Of a stretch of DNA of 64,000 nt, positions 45,915 to 57,238 are shown in pieces (the first letter of the stretch is position 1; every line of letters begins with the position of its first letter). Below the pieces are notes generated by a model. The model did not search any database and was not told the origin of the DNA. It saw only the letters and a list, made by a program, of their open reading frames with translations. Position numbers and translations under genes: made by a program. The stretch lies in contig MU405212.1 of the NCBI GenBank assembly GCA_022836615.1, positions 248,001 to 312,000 on the forward strand, in the 5' to 3' direction. This DNA comes from Annulohypoxylon bovei var. microspora (lineage: Eukaryota; Ascomycota; Sordariomycetes; Xylariales; Hypoxylaceae).

Positions 45915-46181
45915 TACGAAGGTCAAGGCCAAAAGTTTCGCACATCAGCCCAAGGGCCAACCCGTGTAAATCAAAATACATCCGCACCGTGTGGCGCGTC
46001 TTTTTTTAGTGGCTAAACTGCTAGGGATATAGCGGTTACCCACTAGAATCTAGTGCACAGATCACTATTAGGTCCAGGTCTTAGCCTAAAGCTAATACAG
46101 TATTTATCTATTCCTTATTTGATTACGCACTGGGCAAAGACCCGTGGCTGATGTGCGAAACTTTTGGCCTTGACCTTCGTA
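45915..46181. mobile_element. Fold-back MITE with 36-bp perfect terminal inverted repeats
   Basis: The outer 36 bases at 45915-45950 are the exact reverse complement of 46146-46181, starting TACGAAGGTCAAGGCC. The element is 267 bp and carries no protein frame, so it is non-autonomous. Both ends carry TA, consistent with a TA target duplication of the Tc1/mariner type (the outer TA pair may be target rather than element). The exact centre (46048) lies inside a palindrome CACTAGA-A-TCTAGTG (46041-46055), and inner arms retain patchy complementarity (for example CCCGTGTAAATCAAA against CCCAGTGCGTAATCAAA). Perfect ends suggest recent movement. Family not known to me. Confidence 0.85.
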
Positions 46182-48481
46182 CATAGTGGCTAAAATATGT
46201 GGCGCAAGGCTGGTCAGTGCAGCCTCAAATGCCCCGCTTTTACGCGTCCCTTTCGCTCATTTAAATAATAAAATTTTATCGTTTCTAATTTTCCTTTCTT
46301 CCTTTTACACATCACGGATCTGTGCCCGACCGTCCTCTGTTCGCCCAGCGAATTCAGAGTTGATGATCGAGGCAGCTCGAATCACTTATGGAATCATCTC
46401 TATTTTATGATGTCTATCCAATCGACAGGTCCCAGAGTAAGGAGCAGTTTGGAAAACCTGAGTTCGCCGTAAAAAGCTGAGCTCGGTGGACCGGGCTTGC
46501 ACCAGGCCTTATATTCCATCCCTTTTTTCCGAGATCATTGATCTATGAGGTTGAGGAAAACCATAAGCGTCTTCTACATGCCATTATCCCACTAGTTAAT
46601 TCTTTCGTAGCGCCCTGCTTAATCGTGTTTAATGTTGCCGTATAGCGCTCGTGGTTGAAGCATTGATGACTAGAGCAATGTTGGTTATCACGAGCTGCCG
46701 AGTTTGTCTTTTTAGTGTTGTATTATACCTCATGTTCATGGAGTAAGCGGTTTTATCTCGGGCGTCTCGTGCGCGCTTTTACACCCTTAATCACATTACG
46801 CCATGGCATGGCATTGCAGTAGCAGGATAGCGCGCACGTTTTTTTCGACGAAGGAAGACTTAGCACGCTTTCCATCGGCCTGATCGCGGACAGACTAGTC
46901 TTGAGATAAGTCACGATATTTTTCTGTATATGCTGGCAACGCCACAAACATAACAAGGACGAGCTCATCCGGCAATTGCCGCTGCCATCTTTTGTCAAAT
47001 TCTTGACTTGCGGGATTCGTATTAGTCCGGCTAGTGCAGTGGATATGTAGAGCCGGCCGAGCCTCTGGGGTCGTATTGACTCTAAAAGCACGATCGAGAC
47101 CTTTCACAAGGTCCCGAGATCTCGTCCCAAGATATACTGGCCTTGGGACAACCTGTTATTTCTTGGCTTTGCATGGAATATAAGCTATTAAGGACCATGC
47201 AATAAGGCTAGCTGATGAGGCTGATGGACACCGCGTTCGCCGGCGGGCCGATATGGGGATGACATGATCTGTATATACACAACCAAGAGTATGGTCCCAT
47301 CTCCAGTTTCCCCAGCTTGAGCAGAGCTGTATACATGTGACAGAGAGCTAACCAGGGCTGCCTGTTCGTTAACCGAACCGAACAGCGTCAGAGGTCAACC
47401 TACTGCACTCTTGATCTGGGGTAGAGTGTAAGTAGGTCCGAATATATTCTAAGAGTCTTGTCGGCATCTGGTGGACCTATCCGGGCCTTGGTATTGTCAT
47501 AATGCGCGCGTGGGGGGGTCTATTGTGAAGATTTCAAAATATACAAAATACCGGTGATTACCAAAAGTCCGAAGACTATAGGAACCTAGTAGGTAGAAAT
47601 GAGCATATATCGTATGAGTTCTAGAATCATTACAGAAATAGGGGTATATACAAAAATATATAACCTTGATCCATGTGTGTGGTATAATATCTCGATAACC
47701 GCATGATGTTTAATTACTAGCCGCTTGAGCTTAATACAGTTTGGAAAAGGAAAAAACATCGTGGAAGCTTGTGAAAATGGAACCTTCGGAACTTCAACTT
47801 GCTCCAACTCGTTCCGACTCGTCTAATCCCTAATAATGCGGGGACGATGAGGCGAGGGCTCCCCCGCACTGGGGTCATTCTATGCATGCATGGGGTTAGG
47901 TTCTCGTTAGGCCTTCTTAGGTCTTCTTATAAGACTTCTATTAAGTCAAATCCAGCCTCATAGTCCGAGTGTATTATTATCTAAACTAACCTGGGTATTC
48001 AGGGGTCTTTTACCAAATCTGTCCACCCCGTATGCACGCCAGCTGCAGCTGCTAGAGACCTACCCCCAGAGCGGCCCGATTCTAGATTCCCCCAGGTTGA
48101 CGCTTAGTTGGCTGCCGGCGACTACCACCACAGAGCTCTTGGACCATACCTCTTCAGCCCGAACGTCATCTAATTTCCTGGCGGAGTTTGCTTCCACAGC
48201 GTCGCATCGGCCCCGTTTAACGCCGCCAGCTTGGCTTCCCTTGTCACGCTGTTTTGACCGAGAAGTATCGCCGCAACAGGACTGAAATTCGGCCCTACCA
48301 GTTGGTTCAGTGTGGGATACCGGTCAGGTGTCCAAAAGAGGCAAAGAGCTTCGTCACGATGCTGTTGGAAAGCTTCGAATAGATTGCAGATTACATATAA
48401 GAACGATCCAAGATGGACGTCTTGCAGATCTCGAATTGGAGCATCCTCTCAAGCAACAGCAGCTCAATCATACTGCCCATC
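46182..48481. other. 2.3 kb gene-free region upstream of glucoamylase
   Basis: No supportable gene. A minus-strand frame near 46895-47107 contains an F-box-like RQLPDELVLVMF but stops after 70 codons; a relic is possible. The last 420 bases include two CCCCAG motifs and a TATA-like ACATATAAG near 48394, probably belonging to the glucoamylase promoter. Confidence 0.5.
48064..48095. promoter_or_regulatory. Pair of CreA-type sites upstream of glucoamylase
   Basis: CCCCAG at 48064-48069 and 48090-48095, both matching the reverse of the CreA consensus SYGGRG, about 390-420 bp before the start codon. CreA mediates glucose repression of starch-degrading genes in aspergilli and relatives; the motif is short, so this is suggestive only. 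Confidence 0.4.
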
Positions 48482-50531
48482 ATGCAAGGGTTCGCCTCTC
48501 TGTTCATTCTCGGCAGCGCTGCCTTCCAGTCTGTCCTCGGTCTTCCTGGCGCCGACCAGGTCCGACGTGATCCTCACATTCTCAAGAGGGCCGTCGACGA
48601 CTACATCACCACCGAGGAGCCTATTGCTCTTGCACAGCTCTTGTGCAACATCGGATCCGGCGGCTGCCACTCTTCTGGAGTGGGTAACGGTCTCGTCATT
48701 GCTTCTCCGTCTACGGATAGCCCCAACTGTAAGGAACTCCGACTTGTCTTGGCATACATGAGCTCTTGGCTGACTTTTTAGACTTCTACACCTGGACACG
48801 TGACGCTTCCCTTGTCTTCAAGGCCATTGTCGACCGATTCGCCAACAGCTATGACGCCACTCTGCAAACAGAGATACAGAACTACATCACTTCTCAAGCC
48901 AAGCTTCAGACCATCTCCAACCCCTCTGGTTCCATCTCCGACGGAACGGGTCTAGGAGAGCCCAAGTTCAACATCGATGGCAGTGCTTTCACCGGCAGCT
49001 GGGGTCGTCCTCAGCGAGACGGTCCGGCTCTTCGAGCCATTGCCCTGATTGGATACTCTAAGTGGTTAGTTTCGAACGGATACACCACGACTGCCAGCGG
49101 TGTTGTCTGGCCTATCATTGCCAACGATCTCGCCTACGTTGCCCAGTACTGGAACCAGACCGGTTTCGACCTTTGGGAGGAAGTCAGCGGAAGCTCTTTC
49201 TTCACCGTCGCTGCCCAGCACCGATCTCTCGTCGAGGGAAGCGCCCTTGCCAAGTCTCTCGGCAAGACCACCACCACCTACGACGCCATCGCTCCCCAGA
49301 TCCTTTGCTTCCTGCAATCATTCTGGTCCTCTTCCAGCGGCTTCGCTCTGGCCAACATCAACGTGAACAACGGCCGAACTGCCAGGGACGCGAACGTCAT
49401 CCTGGGCTCGATCCACACCTTCGATCCTGAACTCGGCTGTGACGCTGCTACCTTCCAGCCTTGCTCCGACCGAGCTCTTGCCAGCCACAAGGTCGTCGTC
49501 GACTCCTTCCGATCCATCTACACCCTCAACTTAGGTATCGGCTCCGGTTCCGCTGTCGCCGTCGGACGATATCCCGAGGACAGCTACTACAACGGTAACC
49601 CGTAAGTATTCCCGATAATCAATCTCTCATGCACACCAGTCCCTAACAGTCATATAGGTGGTACCTCAACACCCTCGCCGCCGCCGAGCAGCTCTACGAC
49701 GCTCTGTACGTGTGGCAGACCACGGGCTCCATCACCGTGACCTCCACCTCGCTAGCCTTCTTCCAGTCCCTCGTCTCTGGTGTCTCCGCCGGCACTTACG
49801 CCTCGAGCTCGGCCACCTACACCTCTATCTACAACGCTGTCTACACCTACGCCGACGGCTTCGTCAACGTCGTCTCCAAGTACGCCTCGACCAACGGCTC
49901 TCTCGCCGAGCAGTACGACCGTGCCAGCGGCGCCCCCCTGTCCGCCCGCGACCTAACCTGGTCGTACGCCTCCTTCCTGACCGTCGCCGCCCGACGAGCC
50001 GGTGTCGTTCCCGCCGGCTGGGGCTCCGGTTCCGCCGCCACCTCGGTTCCCGGCACCTGCTCGGCCACCTCGATCGGCGGCTCCTACTCCGCTGCGCCCA
50101 CGCCTACCTTCCCCGCCAACCAGACCCCGACGGGCAACGGCACCGCCACCTCGACCTTCACCCAGCCTACGGGCGCCACGACCACGACCACCGGCACCAG
50201 CTGCGCGACCGCGACCGCCGTCGCCGTGACCTTCCAGGAGCTGAAGACGACGACGTATGGCCAGACCGTCAAGATCGTCGGCAGCATCGCCGCCCTCGGA
50301 AGCTGGGACACCAGCAAGGCCATCGCGCTAAGCGCGTCCTCGTACACGGCCAGCCAGCCGCTGTGGAAGGGCCCCGTGACGCTGCCCGTGGGCACGACCT
50401 TCCAGTACAAGTACATCGTCGTCAACACCGACGGCTCCATCACCTGGGAGGCCGACCCGAACCACTCCTACACCATCGCCCAGACCTGCTCCACGTCCCT
50501 CACCAAGGACGTCGAAACGTGGCAGACTTAA
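48482..50531 (+). CDS. glaA: Secreted glucoamylase, GH15 with CBM20
   Basis: Releases glucose from the non-reducing ends of starch, outside the cell. Exons 48482-48728, 48782-49601 and 49658-50531 (both introns about 53-56 bp) give 646 residues. An N-terminal signal peptide (SLFILGSAAFQSVLG) is followed by a Lys-Arg site (ILKR) for propeptide removal. GH15 landmarks: DDYITTEEPIALAQLLCNIG, YFYTWTRDASLVFKAIVD, the general acid Glu in DLWEEVSGSSFF (near residue 212), and the general base Glu in SLAEQYDRASG (near 439) followed by LTWSYASFL. A short Thr/Ser/Pro linker with sequon NQT and NGT leads to a CBM20 starch-binding domain (about 538-646) with the Trp residues GSWD, PLWKG and ITWEADPNHS. 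An in-frame ATG 69 bases upstream exists, but this start gives the cleaner signal peptide. Strong G/C third-position bias suggests high expression. Confidence 0.96.
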
Positions 50532-50894
50532 GCGTTTTTAAAAGAATGAAGATATGATTTCACGAGATTGATATAAAAAAAAGAATTTGGGGAAGGGGTC
50601 CCGTTTACTACATACCTAGACTGTTGGATAAATAGCATATGAAGGGGAAAAATGTGAAAAATATGTGTAGGATCATAATAGAGCATTATCGCATATGTCG
50701 CATTCTACTTACATATAATTTCATTTATATATAATACACGGATATAAATATCGATGAAAATCTATTTGGCGTATGCTTCGTGATATTGTTTCAATGTCGT
50801 CTGGTTTGCTTAAAGCTCCTAACCTAGATGGCAATCAGTATTCGTAAAAACCACTTCAATCAGGATAGTAGATCAAACCCCTAAACTTACTGAT
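50532..50894. other. Convergent spacer
   Basis: 363 bp between glucoamylase and NRK1; AT-rich 3' UTRs, nothing else seen. Confidence 0.55.
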
Positions 50895-51924
50895 CTAGCT
50901 CTTCCCAGCGAACTCCTCCTCCAACCGCCGCATCACCGCCTCCACCGCCCACTCAAACGTCCCCTCCATATCCAGATCCACCCCCTTCCCAACCTGCGCC
51001 AAGATGCCCTTCTCGCGCAGCACCCGCTCGTCAAGCTCCCCCTCCACATCGCCCCCCTCGAACAGCCCGGCGTGCGAGGCGACGTAGTTCGGCCAGACGA
51101 TCTTGTCGACGTAGCCGGGGGGGTCGGTCCAGAAGCCCTCGAGCGTGACGTAGCCGTCGCGGCGCTCGCGGCGCATGGTCGCGCGCGCCCGGCTCACGAG
51201 CAGGAACAGCTTGGCGTCGAGGAGCGCGGGCACGCCGCCGGCTTCGAGCTCGGGCGAGTAGAGGAGGAAGCCGTCGAGGATGCAGATGCGTAGCGGAGTA
51301 GGGGAGAAGTGCAGGATCGAGTGCCCGGGCTGGCCTGGTGAGGCCCAGGAGGCAACTTTGGCTTTCACGGCGGCGATGGCGGCGTCGGAGACGGGGCACG
51401 AGCCGATGGAGTTTTGGTCCTCTTTCGAGTCGACGAGGGGCTGGGGAGGGTTAGTTTGTGTGTTACGTGGGATGGGGTGGATGGGATGTGGATGAATTGG
51501 CTGGCTCGCTATACGCCACTGGCGCAGAGGTGTACGTAATCTAAAAAGCAAGCATATTTGAGATAGAAATGAGGCGTATTTCCTCTCTCAAAGGTTTCTC
51601 ACAGGAAAAGTACCCTGTTCCCGGATATGCGCCAGCGCCCTTGTCATATCCGGGATGGAAATGGATTCGGCGCAGTCCCAGTCCAGGAGGCCATCTTTGG
51701 AGGGTAGTCTGTATTCCGTTATTAGAAAATATTCATTTGTTTAATTTCTCATCTTATAAAGAAGGAAGACTACTATGACCTTACTCAGTCTCAGGCTTAT
51801 AAAAGTCATCCTCGTGCAGTATAAACGTGTTAGGAAACACATCTCGCAAGAGCCGGGCGAGAGTCGTCTTGCCGCTAGACGAGGCCCCGCTGATACCTAC
51901 GATGAACGCCTTTCGGTCCTCCAT
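50895..51924 (-). CDS. NRK1: Nicotinamide riboside kinase
   Basis: Phosphorylates nicotinamide riboside to NMN in NAD salvage, in the cytosol. Exons 51785-51924, 51603-51708 and 50895-51440 give 263 residues. The P-loop GISGASSSGKTT is at residues about 10-21, followed by ILHEDDFYKPE, the substrate-site stretch of the family. Exon 2 carries DGLLDWDCAESI and HIREQGTFP; exon 3 opens PLVDSKEDQNSIG, then LRICILDGFLLY, LFLLVSRARATMRRERRDGY and WTDPPGYVDKIVWPNYVASH. The middle splice uses GTGAGA at 51602, because the nearer GTACTT at 51613 breaks the frame. Exon 3 is markedly GC-rich. Transcribed in tandem with the FN3K-family gene. Confidence 0.9.
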
Positions 51925-52346
51925 ATCGTCTTGGCCGGTATGGCCTCACGGAACTTCACTTTATCTTGCGGGACCGATGAGGTTTAAATAAGATGAGAGA
52001 TCTAGTCCGCGTTTGTAATTGAAGGTGGAGATGATGCAATTGCGCTATCGACGGGCGGAGGACTAGAGTCGGATCGGCCCGGGCTGAGTCAGCCGGTTGC
52101 CGATAGTCTCGTTAAGTTTGATACCGCCGATATTACGCTAGACAATGCTGTAGAATGAATTTAGAATTCATATCAAAAGTAGGTAGTATAATGTCATCAT
52201 AGACTTCTACTTGTCGTTTCTAAAGGAGGAGTCTTTCAGAAACGACCTCGTAAATTAGGAAACCATAGCTCATAATGGAACTCCCCGATATGGAGAACAA
52301 TCCTAAATGAAAAGAAGGTAGATAGATGAGACGAAAATTCGATCAA
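51925..52346. other. Spacer between NRK1 and the FN3K-family gene
   Basis: 422 bp: promoter of NRK1 and 3' UTR of the next gene. Contains the palindromic bZIP-type site at 52082-52094. Confidence 0.55.
52082..52094. promoter_or_regulatory. Perfect 13-bp palindrome with TGAGTCA core
   Basis: GGCTGAGTCAGCC, symmetric about 52088, about 160 bp before the NRK1 start. The core is that of AP-1/Gcn4-type bZIP proteins, and the full site resembles a Maf recognition half-site arrangement. Factor unknown. Confidence 0.55.
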
Positions 52347-53490
52347 TTATCGCCCATACTTCGCGTTAAGCTTCCTCATAATCGACATCGCTCCACTCCT
52401 ATATCCGCCACCAAACAACGCCCAGTGATTCAAGTGGTGATATCTGTTCAACCGTTAGCTTAACAGCCTCTTCACACCAAATAGGGGGAAGGAGACTCAA
52501 AAAGAAAAAAAGAAAAAAGAAATATGACTTACAATTCATAAAGCGCCACTCTATCCTCCCACTCTTCTTTCGGCTCAGCCTTCGGCACCAGACTCTCATA
52601 CTCCTTCCAAAACCCTCCCCCAAAGCCGCCAAACATGCGCATAATCCCCAGCTCGTACTCCGAGTGTCCGTACACCGCAGACGGATCAAACACAACCTCC
52701 TCTACGCCCCCCTCTCCCGCAATCCTGCCGCGGCCATGGTTCCCACTCCACAGATCGCCATGCACGACAACGGGGTACACGCCCCTAACATGCCCGTCCC
52801 CAATCAATCTTGGCACAACCACACCCGCCGTCTTCTCAACCACGCCCGCGAGCTCCGGGTCGGTGCCGTTGGCCCTTACGCCCTGCTTGAGGATAGCGCG
52901 CAGGCGGTTGTTCGCGTAGAAGTCGGCCCAGGAGCTCTTCCAGGCGTTGTCCTGCGGCGACGACCCGCAGCACGTGGTCGCCGGGAACCCGAACATCGGG
53001 CGCTCGAAGCCGTCGGGGATAGGGGCCGGCGTCGTGTGCAGCTTCGCGAGCTTCTTGGCTAGGGAGTCGCCCGAGCCGCCGGGCCGCGACGAGCCCAGCT
53101 CGAGGAAGTCGGTGGCGAGGAAGAACCGGTTCGGGTTCTCTTGGCAGGCCCCGTTGCCGTGGGATTTGGGGCACAGGTTGGGGACGACGGAGTGGATTGC
53201 GTTGAGGGAGGCGTGCTCTCCTGTGTTGAGATTAGTTTGTCTTCTAGGGAGGTCGTATTTGCTGATATGTGGACTGATATGTGAGGAGACCATCTGGCCT
53301 AACCTTTGAACATGAGCTCAGAGTCCGCCCCCGTTCCGGTTTTGACGAAGTAGTTCTTCTCCTTTCCATCTACCGTTGAGCTCAGCTTAAAGGTCGAAGC
53401 AAACCCTGAGCCTCCGTGTGAAGCTATTTTTGTAAGTTTGGGGTCTAACCCCAAAGCCTCGAGAATAGCGGGATCGACTCTTGAAGCCAT
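52347..53490 (-). CDS. Fructosamine/ketosamine-3-kinase family protein
   Basis: Kinase-like enzyme; relatives phosphorylate sugar amines on glycated proteins so that they fall apart (protein deglycation). Exons 53304-53490, 52533-53220 and 52347-52443 give 323 residues. N-terminus: GGSGFASTFKL as the nucleotide-binding glycine loop and KNYFVKTG with the ATP-anchoring Lys. After the splice come MFKGEHASLNAI, FFLATDFLELG, the catalytic VVVHGDLWSGN (near 214), and a DPSAVYGHSEYELG metal-binding block. The third exon restores LYHHLNHWALFGGGYRSGA, the family's usual ending. All key residues are present, so it is probably active. The substrate (fructosamine or ribulosamine) cannot be told from sequence. 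Confidence 0.9.
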
Positions 53491-54196
53491 CGTCGTCGCT
53501 TTCCTGAATAATTGTGATATATATGAGTTTACTGATGCGCGCTTGAGCCTGAGTATAATCTGCATTCGCCCTCTTAATTCCAAGTTAGATCTTTGCATGT
53601 AGAACCGTTGACTGTCCAATGGCTATTAGATATTAGATGAGATCAGTGACGTCACTTTAGTCAATGTCTCAAGTTTGTCACTTCTGGCCAATCAATCGTA
53701 TAGTTTTCTGAGGCACGCGATAAGATTCCGTGTAGATGTAATTGTCAAGAAATCAATTCTAGAAGTAATTTCAATACTAAGTTGGGGGTATCTTGTTCGG
53801 ACCTTCCGCTGAGTGAATAATAGAGAGAGCGGGAAGCATCCATGAGGTGTGGCAGCTGTGTACCTAGTACCACAGCTGAAGCTCTATCGATAAGCCACTA
53901 AACGCCTTCAAAACTCCCCGACAGGACAAAACTCGGCAAAGTCAGAAACTTTCCAGGGGTTTTGTCGCCTTCCATTTTCTCACTCCCCTAATACCGCGTT
54001 CTGTACCATATCTAGTTCCTCCGGCCATACACCCGATAACCTGAGCGTTAATAATCAATCATCAAAACTCCCCTGCGCCATATTTTCTATTCAGTGTGTT
54101 GTTTCAAATCGAAAGTCGTCGTTGCAAGGATGCGTAGGGCGCTGCCGTAGCCCTGACGATCTCTTGGCATGCTAATTAGACTCTTAAGCTAGAGTC
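53491..54196. other. Intergenic region
   Basis: 706 bp; promoter of the FN3K-family gene and 3' flank of the 54197 frame. No other gene seen. ACAGCTGTGTACCTAGTACCACAGCTG near 53850 is a short imperfect palindrome with CAGCTG ends. Confidence 0.5.
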
Positions 54197-54577
54197 TCAA
54201 AACTCGTTCGCTGCGTCGATTGCGTACCTAGTTGACGTCGAGCATAGCGGAGCTAGGTCCGAAGCCACGCTCGCCCTGCTTGGCTTTCGGGCTAGACCCG
54301 TGGCTTGCTTGTACCACGGCTTCTTGATAAGGGTTGCCTTGGTGCTGTCTTCCTTCTCATTCGAATCTGACACCGGCTTCCCGACAGATGTAGTAATGAT
54401 CTTGTTTTTTCTGGGCGGAAGCACCTCCCCGGGATCTATAGGGTTGCAGGATACTTCTTGGCCGTGGCCAGTACCGTTGAAGCATGCGGCACAGGGACAG
54501 ATAGGTACGGTAGGCTGAAAGCGGGAAGGGTGTGCCGTCTGGCTACGCCACCAATCTCGAAATTCGGATTTCCCCAT
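54197..54577 (-). CDS. Small hypothetical protein
   Basis: 126 residues from ATG, no recognised family. It is Cys-containing near the start (ICPCAACFNG), with Lys/Pro-rich and Thr/Ser-rich stretches and a basic block KKPWYKQATGLARKPSRAS. No signal peptide or membrane helix. It is the longest ATG-started frame in several kilobases, but isolated and without a motif; it may be real or chance. Confidence 0.35.
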   Translation of the reverse strand: MGKSEFRDWWRSQTAHPSRFQPTVPICPCAACFNGTGHGQEVSCNPIDPGEVLPPRKNKIITTSVGKPVSDSNEKEDSTKATLIKKPWYKQATGLARKPSRASVASDLAPLCSTSTRYAIDAANEF

Positions 54578-57238
54578 TGTTTGATATGCCGTGATGTACG
54601 TATGTATGTAGGTATGTGGATTTTCTCGTACGTTGTCGTCCGATACGGGGTGTTTTGTGTGAAGGTTGGGTGGGTTGGGAAGTCTTGGGTTGAATTAGGT
54701 AGTAGGAATCCGGATAGGGTTGACGGTCTATATGGTCCAAGGTATGAAGGTATGAAGGTATGGTAAAAGAAAGAGGTTCCATTGGATACCGGCATTTTAG
54801 AAGAAGTTTGCTTAAATACTAGAGAAGTAAGGTTTCGTTTTATATATATTTGCTTGCTCTGAGGCTCTGTATCCGTACGATACCCGAACCATCCCGGCCG
54901 TCGCCACTAAAAGTGACAGAATCTCCTTAGCCCCGAATCACTTACTCGAACTTTGCATGGGTAACTCGTACCAACTCAACGTTAATGTATTGACCTGAGT
55001 AATTGTTTACTCATACATACATATTACATACATATATCATATTTCTTGGTTCATGGGTAGAATCCTCTAAGATTTATAGGCAAACCAAGACAGGGCTACT
55101 ACAACAGTTTGGGTAGCACTAGGAAGCCATTCCTTCATGCTCGCATCCATTGGGGTCTGAATATTGAAATATCTGTACAACATTGCACATTGTCACCTAT
55201 ATCCCGTACTCGTTTCCGACCACGGATATCTGTGCCTCAGACGTTGTATACTACCGCCATCGAGAATTCCACCCACTAGATAGAATGGATGCCGTTCGTT
55301 ACACACGTCTCGGTGAGCCCCCACTTGCATATGCACAGGTACCGGCGCGGCGGTGACCAATACCCTGGATGTTTCGCACTAGTTCACTCGAAATGTTACA
55401 GTTACAGGCCCCCAAGCAAACAGGCAGCATGGATATCATATTTTCTTCTATGTACATAGATTGGTGACGGCTTGAGATTCGTAAGCTAGCAATATTTGTT
55501 CTCGCGGCTAGGTGCAGGATAATGAAAACGGGAAAAGACATGCGATGCTTCCAGAAAAAGCTCGTCGGCAAGTTCGCGGACTTAATTCGGAAACTCATGC
55601 TACACCTGTACATCTAAGCAATATTGACAGGGCGCACAACGTGATTCAACTGTAGAACGTGTAGAAGTTGATAATTAAATTCTCCGGTTTCACGGCAATG
55701 GATCTCTACAGGACAATCATATTGTATCAGAATTCTGGAGCCGTTACCATACTTTCAACTTACAGGCTGAGTCATCGTTTGTGATGCTTCAGACAACATC
55801 CAGAGCTAGTGCTGTCTCAGGAGAGCGTGCTTATAATTTAATTCACATGTATGATCATATTTTTATGGAATTGGATTACTAGGTAAAAATAATCATAAAT
55901 AGGTATAAAATTATGACTCTGGAGGTACACGTTTTAAGAAGTATATGGTTGATGCTCCTACTTACGGAATGAGAGATATTCCCGTGACGATATAATTCAT
56001 ATTACCATGATTACGTTATACGATCAAGGCTACTGTTATGCCTAGAAGATATCTACTAAGTAGGTAGGTAATTCAAATCAAACCCTTGAAGCTTTGACTG
56101 CTACCTTCGGAGTAGATAGAGCGTCATCGCATGTATAACTTCTCCAACCTAGCAATTCTAGGCGCTAAATGTAAGTCCCTATGCTCTGCCTAGCTTTAGG
56201 AAGAATCTACGACAGACAAGTCTAAATCAACTGCAAAACATACCCGAACTGGAAGATTCTCTAGACGTCTCATTCGTCATCCCATTCCATTGTTGCGGAT
56301 GCATGATTCTGTCTTGTGTGGAGGGTATACAGATGAGAGACAAGATGGAGATAGCTTCAGGAAAGGGGATTAGAAGGTCAGAGAAGGACTGCAAAGACAG
56401 CTAGCAGGCTGTCCAAGTTGCCTTTAAATCTTGTGAATAGCATACAACGAAGGATTTAGGCAGTGGGACAATGCGTATGATATTGAACTTTAGAACCATG
56501 TTTTCGTGACCTTGTTGCTTGGGTGACCTTTATGATGATTTTTTTGCTCTGATACTATGATATCAGTGGAATATGCAAAGGTTGTCGTGACTCAACAATA
56601 TGATAGTTGGGGTGTGTGCCGGCTGTCAAGAATTGACTGCTTTTCCCCTTCACCTTAGGTAAATCAACAAACATCACACTTCCAACTTGTCTCCTCTTCT
56701 ACAAATTCATCCACACACCACTTTCGCCAATTCCTAACCCCATCAAGTCAGGAATTATTCTACTTGGTACCTCCCACCCATGAATACAATAGCTTCATAA
56801 CCAGCACCGCGTACTTCCCAACTTGCTCTTCTTTCTCACATTGCACCAAGCTTCCAACCTCAAAAAGACCTCACTCTCTCCGATAGAGTAGCCATTCCTG
56901 TTGCCATTGACAGGCAGGTATCCTACCCATACTCCATACCCGACACAGTTCTTCCAGTTGCTAATTATTCTCACCACCAAACTTGGATCTCGATCCCAGC
57001 TTCAACTCTACCAAGTTCAATCTCAATCTTCAACCAGACCTCCAATAAAACCTCCATACCTACAAAGCCTACAACCCTCATCTCGAACGATTAGCAACCG
57101 ACAATCAGCACCGACAACCAGCAATCACCAGCAAACACGCTTCAGCACTCAGCAGCTAGCAATTCCCAGCAACAGGTAACCATCGACCACCACTCTCCCT
57201 CCACCTTAGCTCTTTGCTTTTGCTTTTGCTCACCAATA
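54578..57238. other. 2.7 kb gene-free region
   Basis: No supportable gene. Early part has GTATGTATGTAGGTATGT and GGTATGAAGGTATGAAGGTATGG tandem units near 54740. The final 350 bases are pyrimidine- and CA-rich (AACCAGCAATCACCAGCAA), typical of a fungal 5' leader for the next gene. Confidence 0.5.

Noticed and set aside
46753..47107. Overlapping minus frames with F-box-like RQLPDELVLVMF
   Set aside because: Too short and interrupted; F-box resemblance rests on a few residues, so not called a pseudogene.
49658..50557. 299-codon plus frame overlapping glucoamylase
   Set aside because: Arg/His/Leu-rich out-of-frame reading of the third glucoamylase exon; no motif.
51613..51614. Earlier donor GTACTT for NRK1 exon 2
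   Set aside because: Leaves a phase that does not match the acceptor; GTGAGA at 51602 keeps HIREQGTFP and the frame.
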